Assembly (NCBI GenBank): GCA_018401565.1
Contig: JAGYKS010000037.1
Coordinates: forward strand, 1-64,000
From: Acidimicrobiales bacterium
GTDB taxonomy: Bacteria > Actinomycetota > Acidimicrobiia > Acidimicrobiales > Acidimicrobilacustridaceae
Direction of reading: 5' to 3'
DNA length: 64,000 bases
The notes under the pieces are model-generated. The model was not told where the DNA came from. It saw only the letters and a program-made list of their open reading frames with translations, and did not search any database. Positions 18,596 through 29,318 of this stretch are shown piece by piece. Numbering within the stretch: position 1 is the stretch's first letter; each line of letters begins with the position of its first letter. A program made the position numbers and the translations under genes.

Positions 18596-19417
18596 CTATC
18601 GAGACCAACTCGGCAAGGTCGTCCACCACCACGTCGGCACCGTGCTCGACCAACGCCGCCGCCTGACCGGCCCGGTCGACGCCCACCACCAGGCCGAATC
18701 CACCGGCCCGCCCGGCAGCCACCCCCGACAGGGCGTCTTCACACACCACGGCCCTGGCCGGTGCCACGCCCAGCCGCTGGGCGGCGGCCAAAAAGGTGGC
18801 AGGGTCGGGTTTGCCGGCCAGACCGCCGTCTTCCACATCGTGACCGTCAACGCGCACGTCGAACCGGTCGGCGATGCCAGCGGCGGTGATCACGGCCAGG
18901 CAGTTCTTCGACGACGACACCACCGCCGTGCGCAAACCGGCGGCCCGCACGGCGTCGAGCAAGTCGATGGACCCGGCAAACGTCTGCACCCCCTGGGTGG
19001 CCAGCAGGGAATCGAACATGGCCTGCTTGGCGTTGCCGAGGCCACACACCGTCGCCGCATCGGGCGGGTCGGCTGGCGATCCGTCGGGCAGCACAATGCT
19101 GCGTGACGCCAAAAAGTCACGCACGCCGTCGTACCGGGGTTTGCCGTCCACAAACGTGTCGTAGTCGGCCGGGGTGAACGGCCCAGCAGTCGGGATCAAC
19201 CGAACGCAGGTAGCCGTCAAACAGTTCGGCCCAGGCGGTGGCGTGCAGCGAGGCGGTGCGGGTGAGCACGCCGTCGAGGTCGAACAGCACGGCATCGAAC
19301 CGGTCGGGGGTGATGGCCGGCGGGTCGGCTGGGTCGCAGCGGGTCAGTGGTGGCGGGCTGGTCGGGCTGGTCGGGCGAGGCTGGCGGGTCGGACGGGTCG
19401 GGAGCGGGACGATCCAT
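18596..19417 (-). CDS. HAD-superfamily hydrolase, beta-phosphoglucomutase-like, frameshifted
   Basis: The HAD motif [19 protein letters not shown], appears in one frame (about 19260-19310). After a break near 19190 the rest follows in another: [21 protein letters not shown], motif [13 protein letters not shown], motif [19 protein letters not shown] and motif [18 protein letters not shown]. The cap and the order match the beta-PGM/Rv3400-type subfamily, which handles small sugar phosphates. A Pro/Asp-rich leader starting [10 protein letters not shown] (ATG 19417) precedes it, in yet another frame. The end is uncertain: one frame runs on to 18495, past the start of the AlkP gene, and another stops at 18596. 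It is divergent from the alkylsulfatase gene by 27 bases. Confidence 0.78.
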
Positions 19418-19444
19418 GATGAGCCGAGCGTAGTATCGCCTTCC

Positions 19445-21432
19445 ATGACGATCCCCGGTGACTCCGCCAGTTGCCCGACCAGCCACTTTCCGGTCGCCCC
19501 CTGCCCGAGCAGCCGGCTGCGGCCACCGACGTCACCGCCGCAGCCAACGCCGCCGTTGCCGACCCACCTCGCATCTCGACGATCCACTGACGACTGTCGC
19601 CCTGGCCACTCGGGGCCGGGTGGCGCCGTTGGCCGACGGGGCCGTCACCAACGACTCGGGATGGCCGGTGTGGGATCCGGCGTCGTTCGCCGACACCAGC
19701 GGCCAGGCACCATCCACGGTGAATCCCAGCCTGTGGCGTCAGGCCCGCCTCAACGCCGTGTCGGGGTTGTTCGAAGTCAGCGACCGCATCTGGCAGGTGC
19801 GGGGTCTGGACCTGTCCAACCTCACCGTGGTGGCCGGCGACACCGGCTGGATCGTCATCGACACGCTCACGTCGGCCGAAACCTCGGCGGCAGCCATGGC
19901 GCTGATCAACGAGCACCTCGGGCCCCGACCGGTGGTGGCCGTGATCATCACCCACAGCCACATCGACCACTTCGGTGGGATCCGGGGCGTGGTGGATCCC
20001 GACGACGTGTCGCTCGGGCAAGGTGCCGGTCCTGGCCCCGGCGGGTTTTTGGAGGCGGCCGCCAGCGAGAACGTGATCGCCGGCACCGCCATGAACCGCC
20101 GGGCGTTGTACATGTACGGGATGCTGCTGCCGCGCACCGACCGCGGCCATGTGGACTCCGGGCTGGGCCGGGGCACACCGATTTTGGGGTCGAGTGGTTT
20201 GCTGGCCCCCACCCACGAAGTGACGGTCACCGGTGAGACCCACACCATCGACGGGGTGGAGATCGAATTCCACCTCACGCCGGGCACCGAGGCCCCCGCC
20301 GAGATGAACTTCCTGTTCCCGGGGTTGCGGGCGCTGTGCATGGCCGAAAACTGCACCGCCACCATGCACAACGTGTACACCCCGCGCGGCGCGGTGGTGC
20401 GTGACGCCCTCACGTGGAGCACCTACATCGACGAGGCCATCGAGCTGTATCGGGGTCGGGCCGACGTGGTGTTCGCCACCCATCATTGGCCCCGTTGGGG
20501 AGCCGACGAGTGGATCGACTACCTCACCGTGCAGCGTGACACCTACCGCTACCTGCACGACCAGACGATGCGCCTGGCCAACCACGGTCTGGTGGCTGAC
20601 GAGATCGCCGAGGAACTCGGAGATGCCCCCCACCCTGGAGGCCCAGTTCCATGTGCGGGGCTACTACGGCACGGTGCGACACAACGCCAAGGCGGTGTAC
20701 CAGCGGTACCTCGGCTATTTCGACGGCAACCCGGCAACCCTGAACCCGTACCCGCGCACAGAACGGGCCAAGCGGTATGTGGCGTGGATGGGTGGAGCCG
20801 ACGAGGTGCTGGACCAGGCCCGGGCCAGCTTCGACGCCGGCGACTACCGGTGGGTGGCCGAAGTGGTGAACCACGTGGTGTTCGCCGATCCCGCCAACCG
20901 CCAGGCCCGACTGTTGCAGGCCGCCGCCCTCGAACAACTCGGCTATCAGGCCGAGTCGGGCCCATGGCGGGACTTTTACCTCACCGGGGCCCAGGAGCTG
21001 CGCAACGGCACCCCATCAGGCAGGAGTGCCGGGTCGGCCAATGCTGATTCGGTGGCGGCCATGTCCACCGGCACGCTGTTCACCTGGCTGGGCGTGCACA
21101 TCGACGGACCCGCAGCCGTCGAGGTCGGCAACCTCAGCCTCACCGTGCACGTCACCGACGAACCATCACCCATGTGGGACGTGGGCCTCAGCAACGCAGC
21201 GTTGTACGCCACCCCGGGTCGGCCTGCACCCAACCCCGATGCCACCGTTCAGCTGCCCCGGGCGTCACTGGCGCGACTGGTGCTGACTCCCACCATCGAC
21301 ACCCTCAGCACCCTCGAGGCCGAAGGCACCACCGTGGTGACCGGTGACCGATCAGCGGTGGAACGTCTGCTGGGAGTGTGCGACAGCTTCAACCTGTGGT
21401 TCGGAATCATCGAGCCGCGACCCTCGATCTGA
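19445..21432 (+). CDS. Linear primary alkylsulfatase (SdsA1-like, metallo-beta-lactamase fold), frameshifted
   Basis: About 650 residues assemble from several frames. The zinc motif [14 protein letters not shown] is the HxHxDH signature, and [20 protein letters not shown] is characteristic of SDS-degrading alkylsulfatases. After a break near 20620 comes the dimerisation/helical part ([25 protein letters not shown] in part), then a C-terminal SCP2-like domain ([20 protein letters not shown]). The N-terminus from ATG 19445 ([10 protein letters not shown]) passes two more breaks before 19600. The enzyme releases sulfate and an alcohol from long-chain alkyl sulfates. No signal peptide is certain, so the location is open. 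It could provide sulfur or carbon from detergents. Confidence 0.85.
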
Positions 21433-21471
21433 GCGCAGGGCCCATTTATCGCAGGGCCCAGTCAGCGCAGC

Positions 21472-22751
21472 AGACCGAGCTCGGCGGCGCCGGCGGCGAG
21501 TTCGTCACGGTGGTCGGGGTGGGCGACGGCCGAGAAGTCGCTGGATGCGCTCGGCGATGGGACGGCCGAACAGGTCGGCGATCCCCCACTCAGTCACCAC
21601 GTAATGCACGTCGGCGCGGGTGGTGACCACCCGGACCCCACCGCCAGGGCAGGGACGATGCGGCTCACGGTGCCGCCCTTGGCCGTTGACGGCAGCACGA
21701 TGATGGGCCGACCCCCGGGGCTGGCCGCCGAACCACGAATGAAGTCGGCCTGGCCGCCGAACCCCGAAAAGATGTTGACCCCGATGGAGTCGGCATCGAC
21801 CTGACCGGTGAGGTCGACCTGCAGGGCGCCGTTGACCGCCACCATGTTGGACAGTTTGGCGATGCGGGTGGGGTCGTTGACGTACTCGGCGCCGTGGACC
21901 TCAACCGACGGGTTGTCGTCCACGAAGTCGTACAGCGCCCGGCTCCCCATGACGAAGCTGCACACCGTCTTGCCCCGCTTCATCTCCTTGCGCGAGTTGT
22001 CCACCGCCCCGGCTTCCATGAGCGCCACGATGCCGTCGGTGAGCGCCTCGGTGTGGATGCCCAGATGCCGATGGGAGTGCAGGGCGGCCAGACAGGCGTT
22101 GGGGGTCGCCCCGATGCCGAGCTGCAAACAGTCGCCGTCTCGCACCATGGACGCCACGTGGGCCCCGATGCGTTCAGACACCTCGTTGGTTGCAGGAGAC
22201 TCCAACTCGATGATGGACCGATCCACGTGCACGATGCTGTGCAGCGAACTCACATGGATCTGTGTGCGCCCGAAGGTGCGGGGCATGTTGGGGTTCACCT
22301 CGGCCACCACGTGACGGGCCGAGCGCACCGCCTCACCAACCACGTCCACCGACACGCCCATCGAACACCAGCCGTGCCGGTCGGGGGGGCTCACCTGCAC
22401 GAAGGCCCAGTCCAGCGGGTAGGGACCGGTGAACAGTCCGGGGGCCTGATGCAGATGCACCGGGATCACGTCGGCCCGGCCGTCCCACACCGCAGCCCGC
22501 ACGTTCGGCCCCACGAACAGGGCCACATGGCGAAACGACCCGGCGTGCTCGGGTGCCACGTACGGCGCCGGGCCGAGCGTGAAGATGTGGAAGATCCCCA
22601 CGTCGCGCAGCTCGGCGCTGCGGGCGGTGAGGGCGGTCACCAGTTCGTCGGGTGAGGCGGCCCCCGACCCGATGAACACCCGCTCACCACTGCGCACATC
22701 GGCCACCGCCTGGGCGGCCGAGAGGGTTGCGGGTTGCTGCGAGGTGGTCAT
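21472..22751 (-). CDS. Acetyl-CoA hydrolase/CoA-transferase family protein, frameshifted at 3' end
   Basis: From ATG 22751 (MTTSQQPATLSAAQAV) the protein reads GERVFIGSGAASPDELV and AFVQVSPPDRHGWCSMGVSVD. Further on come CLQLGIGATPNA and the nucleotide-loop-like GVNIFSGFGGQADFIRGS, the normal order for the 4-hydroxybutyrate/acetate CoA-transferase group. After breaks near 21645 and 21540 the end reads VVTTRADVHYVVTEWGIADL and DELAAGAAELGLLR, stopping at 21472. It would move CoA between short acyl groups or hydrolyse acyl-CoA. The acyl specificity is unknown. It is divergent from the carbonic anhydrase gene with 29 bases between starts. Confidence 0.88.
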
Positions 22752-22780
22752 CAGCTCAAGGTACCTGCTAGCAACATGAC

Positions 22781-23286
22781 ATGGCCCTGGGTTTCGACGA
22801 TCTGCTGGCAGCAAACATGCAGTACGTCCAGACGTTCGCAGCTTGGCCGGTGTGCCCCCCGGGGCGGCCCGCAAGCTGGCGATACTCACCTGCATGGATT
22901 CACGCATTGACCCGTTGGGCATGTTCGGCCTCGAGCCCGGCGACGCCAAGATCATCCGCAATGCCGGGGCACGGGTGTACGACGACGCCCTTCGGTCGCT
23001 GGTGATGGCGGTGCATCTGCTGGGGGTGCGCCGGATCGCCGTGGTGCACCACACCCAGTGCGCCATGCACAACCCCGACCCCGAAGCTCTGGCAGCACAG
23101 GTGAGTGCGTCGGCCAACGGGGTGCCCTGCCCCATCGAGCTCGGGTCGTTTCCCGATCCGATGTCGGCGCTGCGCACCGACCTGGCCCGCATCGGGGACT
23201 GTGCCCTTCTCCCCGCCTCGCTGGGCATCGAATACGGCGGGTTTCTGTATTCGGTGGAGACCGGAGTGGTCACCCGCCTGCTGTAG
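22781..23286 (+). CDS. Beta-carbonic anhydrase, one early frameshift
   Basis: The N-terminus MALGFDDLLAANMQYVQTFA is in one frame, and the rest follows in another after a break near 22845. The zinc ligands and catalytic dyad are present: ILTCMDSRIDP gives Cys with Asp-Arg, and VVHHTQCAMHN gives His and Cys. About 168 residues is the normal size for a compact beta-class enzyme. It interconverts CO2 and bicarbonate in the cytoplasm, which may feed carboxylases or buffer pH. It is probably driven from the short region shared with the CoA-transferase gene. Confidence 0.92.
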
Positions 23287-23338
23287 CCACCCGCCTGCTG
23301 AAGCCACCTGCCAGCTGAAGCCAGCAGGCGGTCAGGCG

Positions 23339-25151
23339 TCAGGCGTCAGGCGTGGACATGCCGGCGAGTTGCACGGCACGGGCAAACTCGGGCACCTCAG
23401 CGGCCACGTCGGCAAACGTGCCCACGGCCCGCACGTGGCCGTTGTCGAGGTAGGCCACGGTGTCGCAACGCCGGATGGTGGACAGGCGATGGGCCACCAC
23501 CACCAGCGACAGCTCACCGGCCAGGGCGTTCACCGCCTCCACCACGGCGGCCTCGGTCTCCATGTCCAGGGCGGCAGTGGCCTCGTCGAGCACCAACACC
23601 GATGGATGCCCGTACAACGCCCGGGCGATGCCCAGTCGTTGCCGCTGCCCACCCGACAGTCGGGTGCCGCGCTCGCCCACCACGGTGTCCAACCCATCGG
23701 GCATGGAACGCACGAACGAGTCCATCTGGGCCCGGTGCAGGGCCTCCCACACCATGTCGTCGTCTTCGGTGAGCCCAAAGCTCACGTTGCGGCGCACGGT
23801 GCCGTCCACCAGGTACACATCCTGGGGAACCAGCCCGATGCTGCGGCGCCAGGCCACGATGTTGTCGTCGAGGGGCTGGCCGCCAATGAGCACGTCACCC
23901 CCAGACACCGTCCGCAATCCGCACATCACGTCGATGAGTGTGGACTTGCCGGCACCCGACGGCCCCACCACCCCCAGCGACCTGCCCGGCTCCACCATCA
24001 GCGACACCTGCCGCAAGGCGTGCTCATCGGAGCGGGCGTAGCTGAACGACACGTCACGCAGTTCCAGGCTGCGGGCGCAGACGCCTGCGGTGACGGCGGC
24101 GCCAAACGGCTCGGGCAGCCGCACCGTGGCCAGGCGCTCGATGCCCATGCCGTCCATGTCGTCGAGGATCAGATCCAGCGATGCCCGACCAACGCGCACG
24201 TTGGTGGCAGAAGCCAGCAACCGGGAGATGGACGGCACCAACCGAAACACCACGGCCAACAGCACGGCCAGTGTGGCCAGCGCCTGCGGGCCAGTGGACG
24301 TGGCCAGCACGATGCCAGCCACCACGCCGAACCCGCCGAGCACCAGGATTTCCAGGTAGTACCGGCTCAGCTCGGCAGCAAACACATTGAACCGATGGGC
24401 GGTGGCGAATAGTTTGCGCCGTTGACCGTCAAACTCGGTGACCAGTCCCGCTTCGCTATGGCGCACCCGATGCTCACGCAGGCCACCCAGACCCTCATTC
24501 AGCAGCCGCACGTAGCTGGGCGCCCAACAGCTGCGACTGCAGGGCATAACGCTGATTGCGGGGCTGCACCACCCGAAGGAACAGCCAACCCGCCACGGCG
24601 AGGTAGAGGGCCCCGATGAGTGCCGGCAACGGGGCCACCACCAGCACCAGAACCCCGAGCACCACCAGCGTGGCCGACTCCGCTATGGCCCCGGCGATAG
24701 CGGTGAACCCTTGGTTGTAGAGGGTGATCACTGACCCACTTACCCGTTGCGCTGGTTCCGACGAGTTGCGTTCATCGTGAAACGACATGGGGGCAGCCAT
24801 GTAGGCGGCAAACAAGCGGGTTGCCGTCACCGCTGAGCTGTCCTGCACCACCCCCACGCTCCACCACCGCATGGCAGCCATGGCAATGGACTTGGCCACG
24901 AAGAATCCCACCACCAATCCCAGCAATGCCTCGGTTGAGAGGTCGCTCACGAATGGGATGGAGATCACGCTCACCGCAGCCGCCGACTCATCTCCACCTG
25001 CAGCCGACAACGACTCCACCAGCGGCACCAGCAGGGCGATGCCGGCAACGTCAAGCCCGGCCACAATCACCGACACCACCGCCAGAATCACGAACCTGAT
25101 GGCGAGGCGACGGTCGATGACCCGCCGAACCTGGCGGCCCAGTTCCTTCAT
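23339..25151 (-). CDS. ABC exporter half-transporter (fused TM and ATPase), frameshifted
   Basis: The start is ATG 25151 (MKELGRQVRRVIDRR), then about six transmembrane helices (FVILAVVSVIVAGLDVAGIALLV and later ones). A break near 24515 separates the last helices and the nucleotide-binding domain. That domain is complete: Walker A GPSGAGKST, LSGGQRQRLG, Walker B VLVLDEATAALD and the H-loop VVVAHRLSTIRR. With about 600 residues it resembles MsbA/PglK-type lipid or glycolipid flippases and multidrug exporters, working as a homodimer or heterodimer. The substrate is unknown. Nearby glycosyltransferases make a lipid-linked sugar substrate plausible but not shown. Confidence 0.88.
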
Positions 25152-25341
25152 GACGCGATCAGCGTGACGGCCGTCACCCGAGGCAGAGCGAGGAGACAAC
25201 GGTGCAGGCTGAAGCAGGGTGAAGTCCTCACGCCTCTGACTGTACTCCCCTCGCCAGCGGGGACCGATCCCTCCCGAGGCATAGGTCATTGGTCACACTC
25301 CGCTAACCTTGCAAACGTTCGAACGAACCCATGGGGGATTC

Positions 25342-26976
25342 ATGAGTGACCACGCATCAACACCGGTGATTGACCGCGAGTCCGATCCGAGCGGGCCCGG
25401 CAACCAGATTTCGGGGTTGGCCTGGCTGCTGGCGGGCCTGATGGCCGCTGCTGGTGCCATCCACTTCGCCCTGGCCCCCAGCCACAGCGAGGGCGGCCTG
25501 CTTGAGCCATTGGGGTTCGCCGTCGCCGGCTGGTTCCAGCTCGGCATCGCCGCCGTGATTCTGGCCAAGCGAGCCAATCGCACGACCTGGACGGTGGCCG
25601 TCGTGGGCAACGTGGCGCTGATCGGTCTGTGGCTGATGAGTCGCACCGTGGGTCTGCCCGTTGGCGCTCACGCCTTTGAGTCTGAGGCAGTGGGAGGCAT
25701 CGATCTGCTCACCGTGGTGCTGCAGGTTGGTGCCGTGATCACCGCTTCGCGTTGATGCTGGCACCCCGTGGCATCCGCCTCAGCCCGATGGTGGCGGGGC
25801 TGGCTGCGTTTGCCCTCATGGGTGCAGCCACCGCAGCGGTGGTGTCTCCTGATGCCGCCAACCACGGCCACAGCGAGTCGGCAGCCGGGCACTCCGATGG
25901 CCACGGTGGCACCGACATGGTGGCCGACATGGCCGCCATCGATGCTGCCCGCTGCGACACCAGTTTCAACACCGTTGGGTACTACGTGGAAACCGAGCTG
26001 CTGGGCGTGGACACCTATGCCGGCGGCACGATGGACATCGGCCACGATGACCACGGTTCCCTTACCGACACGCTGGCTGTGGCCGATCCGCTGGGCGGAC
26101 GTGGCAGCGCCCACCTCGACACCCTGGTGAGCCTGTCGAGCCAGGCCAACAGCGAGTCTGCCGCCGGTGCCGTGGTGGCCGCCCTCGGCGATGCCACCGA
26201 GCCGGAGTACGCCGCATGGCAGCAGTGGCTCAAGACCCAGAACGCGTCGCATGGTGGCCACGATGCCGCCGCCCCTGGCGACAACGGCGGCCACGGCGCC
26301 CACCTCGGCCCGCAGGCGTGGACGGCCATGCTCGACCAACAGCAGTGTGACGAGTTGGCAGCCGAAATCGACGTCGCCCGGGAAGTGGCCATGGCCTACC
26401 CCACCGCTGCCGACGCAACGGCCGCCGGGTACTTCAAGGTCACCAACTATCTGCCCGGCATTGCCGCCCATTACATGAACTTTGGGAATGTGGATGGGAC
26501 GTTTGAGATCACCGAGCCCGAGATGTTGCTGTACGACGGCAACGAGGCCAATGCCTCCATCGTTGGACTCAGCTACTACGTGATGCTGGCCGGCGACGCT
26601 GAACCCACCCAGGGCTTCACCGGAACCAACGACCACTACCACCGCCATGTGGGCCTGTGCATCCGTGGCGGCCTGGTGGTTGGCGACACCACGCTGAGCG
26701 CCGAGGACTGCACCGCCCGGGGCGGCAACAAGAGCGGCGGTTCAGCGGGCTGGATGAGCCACGCCTGGGTGGTGCCGGGCTGTGAAAGCCCGTGGGGCCT
26801 GTTCAGTGGCGCCAACCCCATGCTGGACAAGGCTCTGCCTGAAACATCGGGCACCGACGGTGGCGGGTGCGCCGGCAGCAGTGTGCGCGACCGTTACGAC
26901 CCCACGCCCGGGCCGTTACGGGGTCTCCCAGGTGGGTGACGGCACCGACACCGAGCAGGCCACTGGCGAACGCTGA
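25342..26976 (+). CDS. Five-TM membrane protein with His-rich extracytoplasmic domain, frameshifted, function unknown
   Basis: The first frame (25342-25755) has four hydrophobic helices (GLAWLLAGLMAAAGAIHFAL and three more). The next frame opens with MLAPRGIRLSPMVAGLAAFA, a fifth helix. If TTC-GCG-TTG-ATG at 25746-25757 is read in the second frame, the helix-to-loop join is seamless, so a single protein with an indel near 25745 is likelier than two. The ectodomain is rich in His, Asp and Gly and contains the distinctive NDHYHRHVGLCIRGG, AHYMNFGNVDG and paired Cys residues, suggesting metal binding and disulfides. The end is either 26939 or, after an indel near 26910, 26976. The start is ATG 25342 after GGGGGATT. 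I cannot name the family. Confidence 0.65.
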
Positions 26977-27071
26977 TCCGACCCGGCTTCCATGGTCGGC
27001 GGCGATGGCGGTGACGTCACCACCTAGGCTCGGCCCATGGGCATCATTGTTGGCATCGTGGGACTGACGGC

Positions 27072-28073
27072 ATGAAGGTCGTGATCACCGGCGGCGCCGG
27101 ATTCATCGGGGCCAACACGTGTGCAGCGCTGCTGCGGGCTGGATCCGGTGACGGACCCCACGGCAATCCCACCGGCGCAACGCCCATTGAGGTGACGGTG
27201 CTCGACGACCTGTCGTCGGGACGCATGTCCAATCTGTCGGGGCTGGACGTGACCATGGTGGAAGGCTCGATCCTCGACGATGACGCCCTCGACGCCAGCT
27301 TCGCCGGTGCCGACTCCGTCATCCATCTGGCCGCCCGGCCGTCGGTGCCCCGATCCATCGCCGACCCGGTCACTGCCCACACGGTCAATGCCACCGGCAC
27401 CGTGATGGTGCTCGAAGCGGCCCGCCGCCACGACGTTGGGCATGTGGTGGTGGCCAGTTCGTCGTCGGTGTACGGGTCCAACCCCACTCTGCCCAAAACC
27501 GAAGACATGACCCTGCGGCCCATGAGCCCGTATGCCGCGTCCAAGCTGGCCACCGAGACCTACACCGTGGCGTGGGCGTCGAGCTATGGCATGGACACCC
27601 TGGCCTTCCGGTTCTTCAACGTGTTTGGTCCCCTGCAGCCCGCCGACCATGTGTACGCCGCAGTGGTGCCGGCGTTCGTGGCCGCAGCACTCGACGGCCG
27701 ACCGTTGCCCATCAATGGCGACGGAAGCCAGAGCCGGGACTTCACCTCGGTGCACACCGTGGCCGCCACCCTCACTGACGCCGTGGTGCGCAGGGTGGGT
27801 CATCCCGCCCCGGTGAACCTGGCGTTTGGCACCCGCACCACGCTGCTGGAACTCATCGGCGAGCTCGAGCGTCAGCTGGGCCGACCCCTTGAGCGTGAGC
27901 ACCGACCACCACGGGCAGGCGACGTGCCGCACTCCCAGGCCGACCAGACCCGCTTCGAGTCGTTGTTCGGGCATATCACCCCGGTGCCGCTGCCCGAAGC
28001 CCTGGCCGACACCATCGCCTGGATGCAAAGTGCCCGAGCAGCCGACCCAACCGGGTCAACGGACCTGCATTGA
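27072..28073 (+). CDS. NAD-dependent sugar epimerase/dehydratase (extended SDR)
   Basis: The intact 333-residue extended SDR begins MKVVITGGAGFIGANTCAAL (Rossmann GxxGxxG), with ASSSSVYGS and the catalytic pair in SPYAASKLATE (Tyr-x-x-x-Lys). FRFFNVFGPLQ and INGDGSQSRDF are standard substrate-domain motifs of the UDP-glucose 4-epimerase/dTDP-glucose dehydratase group. It modifies a nucleotide sugar in the cytoplasm. Its stop overlaps the start of a family 4 glycosyltransferase, so the two likely make and use the same sugar. The exact epimer or dehydratase type cannot be settled by eye. Confidence 0.92.
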   Translation: MKVVITGGAGFIGANTCAALLRAGSGDGPHGNPTGATPIEVTVLDDLSSGRMSNLSGLDVTMVEGSILDDDALDASFAGADSVIHLAARPSVPRSIADPVTAHTVNATGTVMVLEAARRHDVGHVVVASSSSVYGSNPTLPKTEDMTLRPMSPYAASKLATETYTVAWASSYGMDTLAFRFFNVFGPLQPADHVYAAVVPAFVAAALDGRPLPINGDGSQSRDFTSVHTVAATLTDAVVRRVGHPAPVNLAFGTRTTLLELIGELERQLGRPLEREHRPPRAGDVPHSQADQTRFESLFGHITPVPLPEALADTIAWMQSARAADPTGSTDLH

Positions 28074-29297
28074 CCCGGTCACCGTCGACCCACGGCAAAG
28101 TGATCACCGTGGACGCCCAGCCAGTTGACATTGTGTTCACCGTCACCGACCGGGTGTCCACCATGTTCCTCGTCCCGATCGCCGCCGAGCTGCAGCGCCG
28201 AGGGGTGCGTGTTGGGCTGATCACCAATCTCCACGGCCAGCCACCACCGCCAGCCATTGCGGCGTCACTGAGCTGGCATGCCGACCTGCCCATGCGCCGG
28301 GCTCCGAGCCCGGTGCACGACGTGATCGACCTGGCACGCATGGCCCGACTGCTTCGTCGGGCCCGGCCCACCGTGGTGCACGCGTCAACTCCCAAAGCCG
28401 GGCTGCTTGGCGTGCTGGCGGGCCGGGCCGTGAGGGTGCCTCAGGTGGTGTTTCAGGTTCGGGGCCTGCGTTCCGAAGGTGCCACCGGATGGTCGGGCCG
28501 CATACAACGACTCACTGAACAGCTATCGCTGACCCTTGCCCACACCGTGGTTCTCAACAGCGCCAGCATGGGCCGCACGGCGGTGGCGTCGGGCTTGCGT
28601 GTGCCGGCAACCGCCCGGGTGATCGGCCGCGGGTCCAGCATCGGGGTGGACTGCGACCGGTTTGCGGATATCCGCAGCAACGAGGTGACCAGCCTCGACG
28701 CTGACGCCGACGCCGGCGACTCGCCGGACACGACAGCCGACGCGGACACGGTCACCCTGGGGTTCGTGGGTCGAATCCACACCGACAAGGGTGTGGCCGA
28801 CCTGATCGCCCTGTGGGATGAGCTGTCGCCCAGGTACCCACACCTGCGCATGGTGGTGGTGGGCGGGGCCGACCCCACCGATCCCGGCTCACTAGCCCCT
28901 GAGGCTGCGCCTGGCAGCACGGCCCGGCATTGAACTGGCCGGCGAAGTGGACAACGTCGTCCCGTGGCTGGCCCGCATGGACGTGCTCGTGTTTCCGTCC
29001 TACCGAGAAGGCCTGCCCAACGCCCCGCTGGAGGCGCAGGCATCAGGCATCCCCGTGGTGGGCTACGCCGCCACCGGCACTGTGGACGCTGTGGAACACA
29101 ACACTGGCGGGGTGCTGGTACCGGTGGGTGACCGCCAGGCGCTCACTGATGCCGTCGAACGTCTCGTCAACGACCCCGGCCTGCGCCAACAACTCGGCGC
29201 CGCCGGCCAGGCGTTCGTGCGCAGCAACTTCGACCAGGCCGTGGTGGTGGCGGCCCACGCCGACTTCATCGAGGGGCTGGTGCGCTCAGCGCGCTAG
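28070..29297 (+). CDS. Family 4 glycosyltransferase, frameshifted
   Basis: A GT-B enzyme of about 410 residues. The N-terminal domain has VDIVFTVTDRVSTMFLVPIAAEL, VVHASTPKAGLLGVLAG and FQVRGLRSEG. The C-terminal domain begins TLGFVGRIHTDKGVADLI. After a break near 28920 come LARMDVLVFPSYREGLPNAPLEAQ with the E-x7-E type donor site and GIPVVGYAATGTVDAV. This resembles enzymes that add the first or second sugar to a lipid carrier in capsule or O-antigen synthesis. It starts at TTG 28070, which overlaps the epimerase stop; GTG 28100 is an alternative. An acidic Asp/Ala-rich insert (residues about 210-230) looks like a linker expansion. Confidence 0.9.
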
Positions 29298-29318
29298 TTG
29301 CGAGCGACCTGCACGGCG

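Noticed and set aside
19344..20633. A 429-codon minus-strand frame opposite the alkylsulfatase
   Set aside because: The plus-strand metal motifs and family blocks show that the plus strand is coding.
24495..24547. Two separate genes for the TM and ATPase parts of the ABC exporter
   Set aside because: The frames overlap by about 50 bases inside a helix that continues across the break, so one fused gene with an indel is simpler.
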